DNA of 64,000 bases from Yamagishiella unicocca (GCA_003116995.1 BDSL01000006.1:124001-188000); one strand, 5' to 3'; positions 1-12,400 are shown, counted from the stretch's first letter. The notes: generated by a model not told the origin, from the sequence alone. Program-made: numbers and translations.

Positions 1-1
1 C

Positions 2-307
2 AAGTACACCAGCGCACTGACGCTGCAAGTGTTAGGCAACGCGAAGGGCGTGGTCGCGGCGATTGTGTCGGTGATGGTGTTTAAGAACGTGGTGACGTGG
101 CAGGGCGGGGCCGGGTATGCCATCACGGTTGCGGGTGTATTTATGTATTCTGAATCCAAGCGTCAGGCCAAGCTAGCAGCGGCCGCTAATGCTCGTTCGA
201 ACGATGTCGGGAAGGGCTTGACTCCGGACCGCGAGCCGTTGCTGAACAGCTCATCGACGACTGCTGGGAGCCAAGACCTGTATTTTCGGGGCGGCGAGCG
301 CGTATAA
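2..307 (+). CDS. Triose-phosphate/nucleotide-sugar transporter family protein, C-terminal fragment
   Basis: The window opens inside this gene; only the last 101 codons are present, in frame from base 2 to a TAA at 305-307. The protein begins KYTSALTLQVLGNAKGV, continues with a hydrophobic segment (VVAAIVSVMVF), then VVTWQGGAGYAITVAGVFMYS, followed by a polar tail of about 45 residues. The pattern of a 'GN-K' motif before a helix, then a Gly-rich last helix ending in 'G-x-x-x-Y-S', is typical of the final two membrane helices of the TPT/EamA drug-metabolite-transporter superfamily. These move phosphorylated sugars or nucleotide sugars across plastid, Golgi or ER membranes. Substrate and organelle cannot be told from this piece. 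The tail lacks an obvious KKXX retrieval signal. I am confident of the family, not of the substrate. Confidence 0.85.
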   Translation, partial: KYTSALTLQVLGNAKGVVAAIVSVMVFKNVVTWQGGAGYAITVAGVFMYSESKRQAKLAAAANARSNDVGKGLTPDREPLLNSSSTTAGSQDLYFRGGERV

Positions 308-667
308 GCCTACGGGCGGAGAAGAAAATCAGTCAGAGGTCACGGGGCGCAACGGGTTGCAGCCGCCGGCGGCCCTGGGAGGGTCCCTGCGTGCTTCGCG
401 GGCCGGGTTCTTGGGGAGGGCTTACCGTCCTGGTATGGGTACGGCATTGAGGCGGGGCGTATGTACTCATTATCCTGTCCGTCGCGCTGTGGGCTTCGCA
501 CGTGTTCGGGTCGTACAGTAGTTGTCTCAGAAGGGCATAAGTGTCATGCGGCGTGAGGCTCTATGGTGGTGTGTTGCTCTTCATCTGACCGATTTTTAAC
601 GCGGACTTGCAAATGTGTGTTGCCGTGTGGCCAGGTCGCCAGCTGAGCCCCTGCTGTGTGCTGTCCT

Positions 668-672
668 GTGTA
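668..672 (+). terminator. TGTAA polyadenylation signal of the transporter gene
   Basis: TGTAA is the usual poly(A) signal of volvocine nuclear genes. This copy lies about 360 bases after the transporter stop codon, giving a 3' UTR of ordinary length for this group. The A/T-rich stretch just after it (taataaattgg overlaps) fits a cleavage region. Confidence 0.55.
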
Positions 673-1331
673 ATAAATTGGCAGCATTAAAGTTATCAGC
701 GGGCGTGTGCCTGGGGAAATGGATGATCCAGGTATTTTGTATGGGGAATGACTATGACGTGGTTGTCGTATGTGAAATTTGGACGGCCTCAAGGGGAACA
801 CAGTTAGTGGGCTGGAGTTCTACCCGGTATTGTACGCAATGTATATCGAGAACAATTCCTTGCTTCGTTATTCGTTCGACTGTCCAGAATTATCAACGTT
901 AGCTCCGGTCGTCTCATGCCAATAGTTACGCTGGTTCCGGGAGCTCTGTTGCACAGGTGGCCCCGTGCTATGCGCATAGCAGGAGAAAGCCGTATAATAC
1001 GGAGGGGACGCACGAGGACAGTGTGCAAGGAATGGGACGCGTACCAGGTACAGATGACGCCTCACCGCCATACGGTAAACTATCAGATGACGCCTCACCG
1101 CCAAACCGACCGCACTTGGTACCGCAGCACGTACAAGGTAGACAAGTATCATCCCCGCATGCCTGACACATCTGCAACGTTCACGGGGCATTTTAGGTGT
1201 GTCGTGTTCAGGCTTCTGGACCGAAATTCTTCGTCAGCAATAGTACTGACCGCATGGTTCCAGGTTACAGGACCCAGGCGTTACTGGACGTTGCGTGCGA
1301 ACCCCAGGGAAGTCGACACTTTTTCATTGGT

Positions 1332-1367
1332 TATAGGCACGAAATAATGTCTTATTTCGTGCCTATA
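1332..1367. repeat. Perfect inverted repeat, 16-bp arms, 4-nt loop
   Basis: Bases 1332-1347 (tataggcacgaaataa) are exactly complementary to 1352-1367, separated by TGTC. The arms are AT-rich towards the loop. It lies between two genes and is followed five bases later by a second smaller inverted repeat. It could be a transposon footprint, a miniature element end, or a transcribed hairpin; the sequence does not decide. Confidence 0.8.
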
Positions 1368-1371
1368 CTTA

Positions 1372-1396
1372 CGTATCGGCCTTTCGTACCGATACG
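1372..1396. repeat. Second inverted repeat, 8-bp arms
   Basis: cgtatcgg at 1372-1379 pairs exactly with ccgatacg at 1389-1396 across a 9-base loop. It sits directly downstream of the 16-bp hairpin, so the two together form a double stem-loop of about 65 bases. Confidence 0.65.
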
Positions 1397-1757
1397 ACCC
1401 CAAGCTAAAATATACTCGAGCGACACATGCGCATGCTTGACATATAGATACGCTAATCCACATGCGTGCAAATACAGACTGGTGTGATTGTAGCACCGCT
1501 TCACGCACGCAAGCTTTCAGCGGCGATTACTTATCATGGAGTACACACGCCTATGGTACACAAGTACAAAACGGGTTCCGTGATTGACGTGTATGCAAAA
1601 TTGGACAACCTTGCCGTACCGAGTGGTTAAGTATGTGTGGTTGTTATGGCGAGCGGATTTATCAGCTCAAAGCATTCGTTATTTATCAGTTCAAAGTATT
1701 TCAGTGCCGTTCTTGCTACTCCTTTCTTGTTCCTGATAGTGCTATTGCAAAGGAAAA

Positions 1758-4700
1758 ATGACGGTGGTAATGGATGACCAGGTGCCAGCGGACGGGATTA
1801 CCAAAGTCCTTGAAGGCCTTCAGGCAAAGAAGACGGAATGGGTCCAGCTGCCTCTTGCAAAGAAGCTTGCTATGCTCGACGTGAGTAATTAGCTTTGTCC
1901 TTTACCTCAGATGCATCGTCCTTAGCCCCGTCGCGCACCCGCAGGCTGTTCGGCTTCGCTTGGGGCACAAGATGGTGTCCTGGGGCCGGACTGGGGCACA
2001 AGTTAAGGGCGGATCGGACGACGTAAGGAAGGGGCAAGGAGTTGATAACCTCCGCGCTTGCACAGGTCGCCCCAGCGGCTTACCTAAGTCAAAGCCTCGC
2101 ATGCGTACAGGGGATGGTGGTTGCGGAGATGCTTGCAGCAGTTGCACTGCCAGCTACATACATCCACAAGCTCATGCATACCCTCAAGACCCTTCTGGAG
2201 ACCGGCAAGGCACCGGTGCTGCCAGTCAGGACTACCAGCACCGGCCAGAAGGCCGTCCAGGTCAGTAAGCCAATACACGCCCTATGCTGCGACTGATTAT
2301 AATACGGAAGCCTGGTGGGGGGGCCTGGGCGCGAGGGGCAAGCCAGCTAGTTGAGGTCGGCCTAGTCATGGGAGTGCTGGTGGATGTGGTGGTGCTAGGC
2401 GCGCTGTTGCTGCACCCCTCACCTGGGCCGGGCAGACGCTGCATGCACCGACCTCCACGTCCGGCTGGCCTGCACGCAAGGGGCATCTCATTGGCGGCTT
2501 CCATTCCCAGGCCCTGGTGGCGCGTACTTGCCGGCCCGTCCTGCATGCCATGCAGCACGACACAGCACGACGCAGCACGACAGATAGCGCGCGCTCACGC
2601 CTTGACATGCCAACCGGTGTTACCTGGTAGCACCGGACGTTGTGCCTCCGGGACGAATGCCGGCTGCCGCAGCGGGCTCGTTGAGGCGACGACCGTCGTC
2701 AATGATCACGCCCAGGGCGGCCTCGATGCGACACGCACCCACGCGGCTATGCGTTGGCCTGGAGTGCGGTGCAGACCACGGCTCGCTGCACCTCTCTTGG
2801 CGCCATCCTCACCTCACATGCACTAGGCGGCATTAGGTGGCGTATCCTTGCCAAAGCGGCCAGGCTCACCCGTTGTACGTTAAAGCCCGGCCCCGGCCCC
2901 GGCCCCGCCACCGCCTCGCGCAGGTCTTCCCCGTCAGCTGGGGCGACCGCAACAACATTCTGCAGCCGTCGGTGTGCGCCGAGTTGGTGCTGAAGCCCGG
3001 GGAGACTGCCGTGCGTCATGCGGCGCTGTACGCGCCTGACGGCAGTGTGGTGGGCCACCAGGGCCGCGTGTGCGCCATCCTGGGCGCTGGCAACCACGTG
3101 AGTTGGGAGGGGAGAGGAGGGGATTGAGAGGAAGGGAGAAGGGGAGGGGAGGAGAGGCGGGGAGGAGGGATGGAGGGAGGAGGGGAGTGATTTGCCGGAC
3201 TAGGCTGGCCAGTGTCCGCGGCAGGATGCCCAAGTCCGCCGCGCCGACGTGGCAAACCGGCAAACGCGCTAGCACAAGCGAGCATCCGTATTCCCGCAGA
3301 CGAGGACGCACACATACAGGAGCAACTAACTACCAAACGTCCCCCCTCCCGCATGTATACATGCGATGCTCAGGGCTTCCTGGCGCTCAAGGACGCACTC
3401 GTGTGCCTGTTCGAGCGGGGCGAGGTGGTGGTGGTGAAGCCGCACACCATCATGGCCGAGTGGCACCGCACCGCCGACTACGTGCTGCAGCCGCTGATGG
3501 AGGTGCGGGGCTTGACGCGGCGTGTCGTGTCACGTGGGCGCCAGCAGCTGTTGGGATGCGGTGTGGCGCCAGCAGCTGTTGGGATGCGGTGTGGCGCCAG
3601 CAGCTGTTGGGATGCGGTGTGGCGCCAGCAGCTGTTGGGATGCGGTGTGGCGCCAGCAGCTGTTGGGATGCGGTGTGGCGCCAGCAGCTGTTGGGATGCG
3701 GTGTGGCGCCAGCAGCTGTTGGGATGCGGTGTGGCGCCAGCAGCTGTTGGGATGCGGTGTGGCGCCGGCACGACACGAGTCAGCACCCACCATTGCCACG
3801 TCGTCGCCGTAGTGGCCGCCGCAGCCGCCCATGGCTTCCTTTGCCTCCCCTTCCCTTGTCGCTGTACAGGCGGGCTTCGTGCGCACGCTGTATTTGGACA
3901 ACGTGGAGGACACACGGACGATGTTGTACCACCCGCTGGTGGACTGCGTGCACATGACGGGTGCGGACGAAGGGCGGTGGCATAAAAACCGTTTACGCGA
4001 CGGGGACAGAGGCAGGGTGGCGAGGACACCCGTTTACACGGCTGGGGGAGGCGTACTGCTCCTCCCTAGCTCCGTAACCGTACTGCCCCTCCCTCCCTCA
4101 ATCCATCACTGCTTCCAGGCGGCACCGCCACCCACGACGCCATCGTGTGGGGTGTCACACCGGAGGAGCAGAAGCGGCGCCGCGAGGCCAGTGACCCGAT
4201 CCTGAAGGTACGGCGGAAACATGTGCGCACTCACTCGCATGCCGTCCGTCATTCGCGGCCCGGGCCCCCGCACCTGATGCTCACGCTACGTACCGGGGAA
4301 TTAGTGCAAGAACCACAAAGCCATGGGTTGCGGGCAACGTGCGTTCATGGGTCGGACAGACAGCAGGGGCGACGGATTGTCCGTGAGGTGGCAGCACCTG
4401 CGGCGCCCGCAGCACGCAACAGCCGGGCCGGAGGTGACCGGTGTGTGGTCGCCAGTCAGCTGGATAGCGGCCGGGTGGGAGAACCCCGGCTCCCTGAAAC
4501 CAAACCCTTCCCAACCCCGCCATCCCCACCCCCACACACGCAGGTCCCCATCACCAGCGAGCTGGGCTGCGTGACTCCCTTCATCGTGGCTGGCTGGGAG
4601 TTCACCCCCGCGCAGCTGCAGGCCCAGGCCGCCAACCTGGTGGTGGCCATGACCTCCAACATCGGCTGCAACTGCAACAGCGCGAAGGTGCTGGTGCTGC

Positions 4701-6251
4701 CTGGCGACTGGCCGCAGGCGGCGGGGTTCCTGGAGGGCGTGCGCTCCATACTGCGGCAGACGCCGCTGGACCCGCCGTACTACCCGGGCATCCGCCAGAG
4801 GTGGGTGGGCGAGGCGCGGATGGCGCCGCAAGGAGCGGCAGCAATACGCGGGTGTGGTGGTGGTGGTGGGGCGGAAGGGGACCCGCCTCGGATGCGCCAG
4901 CAGCGGGCGTGCGAAGCGGGGTTACAGTGGTGCTGGTGTGTGTTTTTGGCCGTGCGGGCGCAGATGTCTGCTGGTTGGTGGGTGACCGTGGGGGCGCGGG
5001 TGAGGTTCCTTACCATGGGCGTGGTATACCATGCGGGAGGGCTAGGGAGCACCAAGGCAGGGACGTGCGGGCGTCCACTCGCCGGTGCGCAGCAGTGGGG
5101 GCGCCCTGGGGGCTGCGGGCTGCCCCTCTCCCCTGGGGGCGCTCACCCTCCATCCAACCCTCATTGCGGCTGGACGCAGGTACGCGGCGTTCAAGGAGCG
5201 CTACCCCAACTGTGAAGTCATCGAGGCGCCCGCCAAGCCGACGTGCCGACCCCTGGGTCCGGCCCTGCCGTACCTGATAAACATCATGGACGAGCTGCCC
5301 GCCGACCCCAAGGCCGAGTACGCCTTCAACGTAAGCGTATACACTCCCAGCAACCTCCCTGCCAACCGCTGAGGTCCTGATGCCACCCTGGAATAACGCC
5401 TTTGTCTGATGACTTGCATGAAATCCCAACGACCAGCCCTAATGCCAACCCACAGATTTCCTTTCTAAATCCCTTGTTCCTGCCGGCCCTGCTGCCCCTC
5501 AGGTGGAGCCCTTCGCCCCGGTGCTGACGGTGGTGAAGCTGCCCACAAAAGGCCCCGTGGAGTTCTTGGACGCCGCCACCCGCTTCGCCAACGACAGCTT
5601 GTGGGGCACCCTGTCGGGTATGCTGGTGCTGCACCCCGAGCTGGAGAAGGCGCACCCGCAGGAGGCACAGAAGGTGAGTGCCACCTGGGGGTTGGCGAGA
5701 AGGCCCGGGGTGAGGGTGGCGAGCGGGTGGGCGGGCACTATACCAGGAACACGAGCGTCAGCGGCATCCCAAGCCACCGTGATGCAACCCACATGCCCCC
5801 ACGCTGCGACCTGCCGCACCCCACGCCGACGCTCATTCCATCCGGCTCAAATTGGCCCGAACCGACCCAACCGAACCGACCCAACTCGACACAAGCCCGA
5901 CACGATCCCAACCTGCGCTCCGCCGCCTCGCCTCAGGCCATTGACGGCCTCCGCTACGGCGTGGTGGCCATCAACGCCTGGTCAGCCGTGTCGTTCGTGT
6001 CGGGGCCCTGCACCTGGGGCGCCTACGACGGCGACCAGACACTGGCAGACGTGGGGTCAGGCATGGGCGTGGTGGGCAACCCCTACCTGGTGGAGGGGGT
6101 GCAGAAGGCCATCTACCGGGCGCCCCTGGAGGGCCCGGCCGTGCCCAAGCCGCCACACATGCAGCCGCTGCCGCTGCCGCTGGCGCGAGCGATCATGGGC
6201 TTTCTGGTGAACGGCTGGTTGGGGCTGGTGCGTGCGCTGTGGGGGAAGTAG
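1758..6251 (+). CDS. Divergent aldehyde dehydrogenase superfamily protein (564 aa, ten exons)
   Basis: Exons: 1758-1880, 2066-2260, 2924-3097, 3374-3502, 3870-3960, 4119-4207, 4544-4800, 5180-5330, 5503-5673, 5937-6251; every junction has GT-AG borders and keeps phase. The family catalyses NAD(P)-dependent oxidation of aldehydes. Landmarks: LGAGN and a FERGEVVVVKP stretch (about residues 158-183), which match the cofactor-binding half; GGTATHDAIVWG (about 237-248); SELGCVTPFIV with the general-base Glu near 273; and NIGCNCNSAKV, where the second Cys (about 311) aligns with the catalytic nucleophile. The usual G-Q-x-C becomes G-C-N-C and ELGG becomes ELGC, so this is a distant subfamily. The end (about 535-564) has a hydrophobic stretch (AIMGFLVNGWLGLVRAL) that could touch a membrane. 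Start: first in-frame ATG, after an A-rich leader. Substrate is unknown. Confidence 0.85.
3538..3767 (+). repeat. 28-bp minisatellite, 8 copies, in ALDH intron 4
   Basis: Eight near-perfect head-to-tail copies of a 28-base unit beginning gcgccagcagctgttgggat. Copies are exactly 28 bases apart (internal marks at 3542, 3570, 3598, 3626, 3654, 3682, 3710, 3738). The unit length is not a multiple of three and the array lies wholly inside the intron 3503-3869, so the long open frames across it are not coding. Confidence 0.95.
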
Positions 6252-7076
6252 AGCGCAGTGCAGTGAATGCCATAGCGGGCTGGGTGGGCGCGTGCAAGGA
6301 GGGGCCGGCAGTGCAGTGATCCCGGCGCGAGTGTGGGTGCGTGTCCCGTGGCTGTGACATCGGGAGTGACGGAGGATACGCCGTAGCGGCTGTCAGGAGG
6401 GTGAGACACGCAGTTACGGTAACAGCGATGCGAGGGGGGCGGTTGGTGGTGGCAGCGAGAGGGCGCCGACAGGGTACCGGCGCCCTGTTGCTGTCTGCCG
6501 ACATGGCTGTCGCTGGGTGGCTACCGAAATTGGCTGTCTCCAGTTATGGCCAGGGTTGCTGCTCCACCCGCGATCAGCCCGATACGCCTCAGCCGCGATT
6601 GTTGACGCAACGACTCAGCACCCGGGCACATATGCACCTGCATTTATGAGCGCCTCGCCCTCTGCCGTTGCACGGCACTGGGTCATTAGGTTTTCTGTGG
6701 CACTGCAAGTCTGCGACTGGGGCCGCGCCGCGTACGAGGCGACACTGAGCAGGGCACGGCGTGGACGGGCATGTGGCCATGTGACCCGTGGGTCATGCCG
6801 ATGAATGCGTCTGCAGCTGGGGACGCATCGGCGTCAGTCCATCGTGACGGACCTCCGGACATTTTGGACTGCGATTGCAAGCCTTTTTCCTATTTATTCT
6901 TTCCAAATGGTGCGTGTGAGAGAGCAAAGATCACTTGGGCCGTCTTTTCCATTTGTCTGCTAGCCGGTTTCGAGCTGGGTATGTGCGGCAGGGTGCGTCG
7001 CCCACTGTCGGCTGGAGAGTCGGGCGTGGAGCGTGGACGATGGCGCGGATTGAGGTTTGCGTCGTCCTCAAAGGGT

Positions 7077-7190
7077 AACTGCCATGTCATGGAGGTTTGA
7101 GAGGTTGCGAGTGTTTGGCGCGGCTTGGGTTTTAAGTCTTATCTTAAGGGAACTGCCATGTCGTGGAGGGTTGAGAGGTTGCGAGTGTTT
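7077..7190 (+). repeat. 40-bp direct duplication
   Basis: A 40-base segment starting aactgccatgtc and ending gttgcgagtgttt occurs at 7077-7116 and again at 7151-7190 with only about two differences, separated by 34 bases. Probably a local duplication; no function suggested. Confidence 0.8.
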
Positions 7191-9443
7191 AGCTGAGGGA
7201 TGTTGAGAGTTCGGGTTGGAGGTATCGTCCCTGGTCCGCACGGCGTCTGCAGGCGTTGTCAACCAGACACAGGACGCCTCCAGCCATTGTCTTATATGCT
7301 GCTAGCTTACCGCCAGAGTGCGTGCTGTGACTAAGACAAAAAGTGGAACCGTATGTGGGAAGCTAGGAGATAGGAGACCCTCCTGGTCGCCCTTGCTGCC
7401 CGGCTTAGAGCTGATGTTTATGGATGGCGCGGTGTCGGCGCTGGTTGCCAGGCTGACTGACATGATGCTCGGTGCGCGCTTGTCCGTGCCCCATAGCACA
7501 CGTGCCGGTCTTGGGGAGGGTTACTTCCAAGGTGCTCGAATGAGTCGGCCGCCGATCGGGTCGGTTGTTACCGTAACTAACGTTCTTTCGCAAGAATCGT
7601 TACATACTTTTGGGCGTGGCCCTTCAAAATTACATCTACTACGTTGCATTTTTCCGAAACATGGCGCTGCCTTTTTTTAAAGCCCTCCTGCTCGACAAAC
7701 TACTCCGAGAAACATCAAGAAACGCTCCATGAGGATTCTACCGTCGATAACAAAGCTATCCAACTCCTAACAACCTATGGCAAGTAGCGCAACAAACCGA
7801 CAGGTTCGACACAAATCGCGCGCGGAACCAGATGCCCAAAGCCATGGGCTTTCGCAGCCAAGGAAGAGCTTCGGATTAATTGAGTGAAAGATAAGGGGGT
7901 GAAAGAGTATGGCGTCGGTGAAAAATTGCCATGCATCCAGGTCCATCACGCTATCTACATACTACATCGCCCATCCGCATGTAGCCGGACCAGGGCGGCC
8001 TGCCGGGGAGGGCAGGGCGCGGGCTTTGCAAAACCTTACTGCCACCTTACTGCCACCGTAAATTTGCTCCCCCAACTTCTCTAGTCAGTCGTCCGCCCCA
8101 TACAGCGAACGTAGTACGGCCGAGCTCGCACAAAAAACTGCCCACCCCCCGCATCCACGGGTCTCCCTCGAAACCCCCCGACATCAACGAAAAGACTGAT
8201 CGCTACTGCCGCCCTGTAAAACAAGCGCGGGGCGGCCTTCAGAACAATGCCACGCCCGGCCTTCAGGCGACAAGACGGACTTACCGCCCAGCCGGCTGTG
8301 CGCGCTGCTGGATTGCCTGGATGGAGGCGACGGCAACCAGCAGCCCCCGCGGTGCCAGCGTGGCGCGAGCTCAGGACACGAACCTCTGGACTGGCCGAAA
8401 CCGTCGGCAAACGGCAAGGGCGGAAAGCGGTGGGGTCACTTACCACGCCTCCGCCCATCCGCCGTCGACAAATCGTGCAACAGGGAAGAAAACACACTGC
8501 TCAACACGGCTGCCCGGAACCGCACATCAGCGCTAGGCAGCCGCCCGAAAGCCGGGCGGCCTGCTCGTCGGCCTCCCCAGCGTACTCTCAAAATACTCTT
8601 CAGCTGGGGGCACGGATACCTCGTACTGGCGAAAGCAAAACACATCCTAAGCAGCCGTAGCAGCGCACCGCAGCCGCGGTCTCCACGGATCTCCCAAATA
8701 CGCCAAGCGCTTCTCAACAACGTTTCTCAGGGAACATTGCAACTTACGACGTCATTGCTACACGAAATTTACTGTAATTTGCGCCTAGTCAAACAACGAC
8801 CTCGGACCCATGACCGTCTGTGCGCCCACAACATACAGGCGCCGACGCGACGTGTGTTCCGCACTAGCACAATCGGCGGCGGCGGATTGGATAGGACGAA
8901 AGAGAGGAGGAGACTGCTGCTCGCTTGCCGCCCGTTCGCGCCACGGCCCACAGGCCCCTTTTAACGTGCAGAGCGCTGCCGTACTGCCCTTTAGGCCCAG
9001 CTCGCCGCACGCCATGGCCGGAATCCGAGGCCCCCAATATGGAGCCCGTCTCCAAAGGCACTTGACCAGAATCCAACCAACGCCCTTACGTGAGACGCTT
9101 TAAGGAGAGCAACGTTCCGGCAATCAATGTATGTGGAGACGTTGCATCGACCAATTGTCAGCGGCCGCCGAGAGCAACGACCGCAGCTGCCTTATGTATA
9201 AAAACCAAGTAAACGTCCCCGTTGGACCATCCCGTGCGAAGGGGCACCAGGAATCCCCACCAACAGCACCCCCCTGCAACAGGCCGCCTGTCGGCGCGGC
9301 ACTCGGTTATGCGGCCTGTAAGCTTGAGTAACCAGTCCGGCTGGTATCTATCCAGCGCAGCTTGACAAAGTAGGAAGGATAAGCACCGTACGTGGCCCGT
9401 GATCTGACCTCCAGACGTACGGCGCGCTCCCCACCCGCTATAT

Positions 9444-9448
9444 TTACA
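9444..9448 (-). terminator. Candidate TGTAA polyadenylation signal of the LRR gene
   Basis: TGTAA on the minus strand (ttaca on plus) lies 18 bases after the LRR stop codon. This would give an unusually short 3' UTR, so another, unseen signal is possible. Confidence 0.3.
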
Positions 9449-9466
9449 CAGAGGCCGAACAGAGGC

Positions 9467-12400
9467 CTAGAAGTCCGCGAACATGCGCTGCTGCTCCGGA
9501 GTGAGCGGCTTGTAGCGGGGCCTCCGGCTGGCCGGGAGCAGCTGCTGCGGCATCTTCGCGGGCGATGGGTGGTCCGACTCTCCGACCACGCTGACGCGCT
9601 TGGAGACGCCCACCGTGCCCGCGCCGCCGACGCCCGACATGGCCGTTATGAAGCACACGGCTGGCGGCGGCGAGATACACATAACGCCAGCCGTCGCCGC
9701 CACCGAGGACGTCGCGCCGGCGCCGTCGGCAGACGAGCCGCCGGCCGAGCTGCAGCCGCGACTGGCGGCGGTGCCGTACGGTACGGCGGCGCACTCACCG
9801 CGCCTGGAAGCGGGAGCACCAGGACGTGGTGGCAGGTTGTTGAGGCGCACGAGCGCGCTATGGAATACTACTGCAACATCAGCCAACAACGTCACCGAAA
9901 AGCAAGCAAGCTATCCTAAGAACGAGCTAACCAGGAGTATACGCGGTCGCGCCATGCGTGCTGTTTGGATCCTTCCCCTCCCCTTACAGCGGCCATCTCC
10001 CTCCCTCTTGGATATGTTCCGGAATCCGACCTAGAACTTTAGATATGGAAAACAAACTCCGGCCGAAGCCGACATAGCCAGCCGGAAACTTGAACTCACC
10101 AGGGACCGCCGCCGCTCACTGACTCCGCCCCGCTTTGCGGCATGCAAGGCACGTCCTTCGCCGCTGCACGCCGCCCGTTGTGCGCGGCGGCCACCATCTC
10201 AATGGGCGCGCTGCCGCCCCCGCAGCGGGCCGGTGCCGCAGCCTGGAACTCGCATTCCTGAAGCTGGGAGCCCCGCGCAGCGACGTTACGCAGCGCCGGT
10301 CGCTCGTCGCCGCTGCTGGCATCGCCGTCAACCCGCTCGTCGAGGCGGTGCTTGTGCTGTTGCGGAGCCTGGTGCTCATGGTGTGGGTGATGGTGATGGT
10401 GGTTATGATGGTGATGATGGTGGTTGTGGTGGTGATGGTTGTGGTGGTTGGCGCCCTCGGTGCCGCCCCCAGCTCCGGAACCCGACTGGGGTCCCTGGCT
10501 TCCGTTCGGTTGGTCGAGGTCCATGGGTGAAGTCGCCTCGCGTCCGCCCTCGTTGCCACGGGATCCGCCGCCGGCCCCGCCGGAGCCATTACCGCCGGCC
10601 CCGCCGGAGGCATCACCACTGCGCCTGCCGTTACCGCTGCCGCGACGAGTGCCGCCGCCATCTTCGGACGAGGAAGAGGACGAGTACTGGCGACCCAGCA
10701 CCACCAGTTGCGAGTGACGAGCTGCACGGAATTGGCTGAGCTGCGTGAGCGACAGCCGGAGCGCGGGGTCTGCGTGGAGGGGCGGCCCGGGACGGGTGAG
10801 CAGCTGTGAGTAGACAGCCACACAAACCACAGTCGTTGCGGACAAAGCAACAAAGGGCGACGGCATCCGCCCGCAACAAAGGCCGAGCTGACGGCATCGT
10901 TTTGCACCCACCCGCTGTTAACAAACTCATATCCGGCGCTCTGCACCCTTGCGCCGTACGTACATTACTAAAAAGGGCATCGACACGTTCCTCACCCGTC
11001 AGCTTGTTGCCTTCCACCGAGAAGCGCCACAGCCCCGGCGCCGCCGTGATCGCCTCCAGCAGCGCCTGCGCCCCGGCGTTGTGCAGCCGGTTGCCGTCCA
11101 GCAGCAGGCCTTGCAGACCCGCGACAGCACCCGCGGAGCCACCATTGCGCACCGGGGCTAACAGAGGCAGGAGCGCCGTCAACCCTGCCTCTGAGACGCC
11201 ATTCTCCCGCAGGTCCAGCTGCTCCAGGCAGGGCGCCTCCACAAGGCACGCCGCCAGGATCGCCACTCCCGCGTCGTACAACGAGTTGCCGGCAAGAATA
11301 AGCTGCTCGAGAGGCGCAGTGATCCTCGGCAGCCGCTCGGGGTCCGGCTGCGGCTGCTGCTGCGGCGAGGGCGCCTTCTGTGCCGTCGCTACGCCCAGCG
11401 CCTCCGCCAGCTCCACCCCACGAATGCGGTTGTGGTCCAGCACCAACGTCTGCAGCTTGCAACGCGCCGGGCCGGACATCGCCTGCAGCAGCGACAGCAG
11501 GCCTGCACTGCCCGCAGTGTTATCGCTCAGCACCAGGTGCTGCAGTGGCGGCCGCCCTTCGGCGCTACTATCGGCTGTTCCAGCGATGGGTCCCAGCGCC
11601 TCCGCCAGGGCCTGCACGCCCGCCACCCCCACGCCGCAGCTGGACAGGTCCAGGCGGCGCAAGGTGCGGTTCGCCATCAGGCCCATCTGCAGAGCCTGGG
11701 CGCCAGCGCAACCAAAGGCCTTGTTGTTCGAGAGGTTGAGGGTCTGCAGGCTGCTGGTCTCCGCTAGGAAGCGTCCCAACTGAGTGGCGCCTGCGAGACC
11801 AAACAGGGATGGACAGGGGTGGCGCGGCGTTCATACCGTACGATCCCTTGCCGCACGTGTGGATTGCAGGTCGGGCCGGACAACTAGGTGGCTATAGATG
11901 GGACGCTGGCCTTACGGCTAGTCCATAACTACAGCCCACAGGCTGTCCGGTGGCAGTAGCGCGGCCTAGGACTGGCGGGGTATAACTGGCTCGCACTCCC
12001 TACCTCGCACGCCGACATTGCATGACGACAGGTCCAGACTAACCAGCGCCTCCGCCTGTGGGAAGACACCCCAACCAGGGGCTGACAGCAGCGCCTCAGC
12101 AGCCGCGTCACCCAGATCAGATTCCACCAGCTCAAGCCGAAGCAGGGCACCCGCCTGCCGCCCCAGCGCGTCCGAGAGTGCCGTTGCCGCGTCCGGCGTG
12201 AACGCGCATTTCTGCAACCGCAGGTGCTGCAGCCGAGGCGGCTGACCCTGACAATCGGCCTCCGGGGACGCATCATCCAGGCCCGGCTCCCAGCCGGCGA
12301 TCGCGTTGGCGATTGCTTTCACACCGTTGGCATCTAGCTGGGAGAAGTAGAGGTGCGTCAAAGTGCTGTTGGCTGCGAGGCCAGTGCACAGGCGGCTGAC

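Larger units (their letters stand above)
673..1757. other. Intergenic region with short direct repeats and two hairpins
   Basis: No credible coding exon was found. It holds a 20-base direct repeat (cagatgacgcctcaccgcca at 1051-1070 and 1084-1103), the two hairpins listed separately (1332-1367 and 1372-1396), and presumably the promoter and 5' UTR of the aldehyde dehydrogenase gene immediately before 1758. Confidence 0.5.
6252..9466. other. Convergent intergenic region between ALDH and the LRR gene
   Basis: About 3.2 kb separate the ALDH stop from the stop of the minus-strand LRR gene. It must hold the ALDH 3' UTR. TGTAA occurs only far downstream (about 8210, 8773 and 9316), so the ALDH transcript is long or uses another signal. 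I see no exon chain with matching splice phases on either strand. The only structure noted is a 40-base direct duplication at 7077-7190. Confidence 0.4.

Noticed and set aside
3538..3767. Repeats of 28 bp reminiscent of a CRISPR array
   Set aside because: The copies are contiguous with no unique spacers and lie within an intron of a eukaryotic gene.
10135..10530. Plus-strand ORF with Val/Met repeats (VMVMVVMMV)
   Set aside because: It is the complement of the His-codon microsatellite of the LRR gene.
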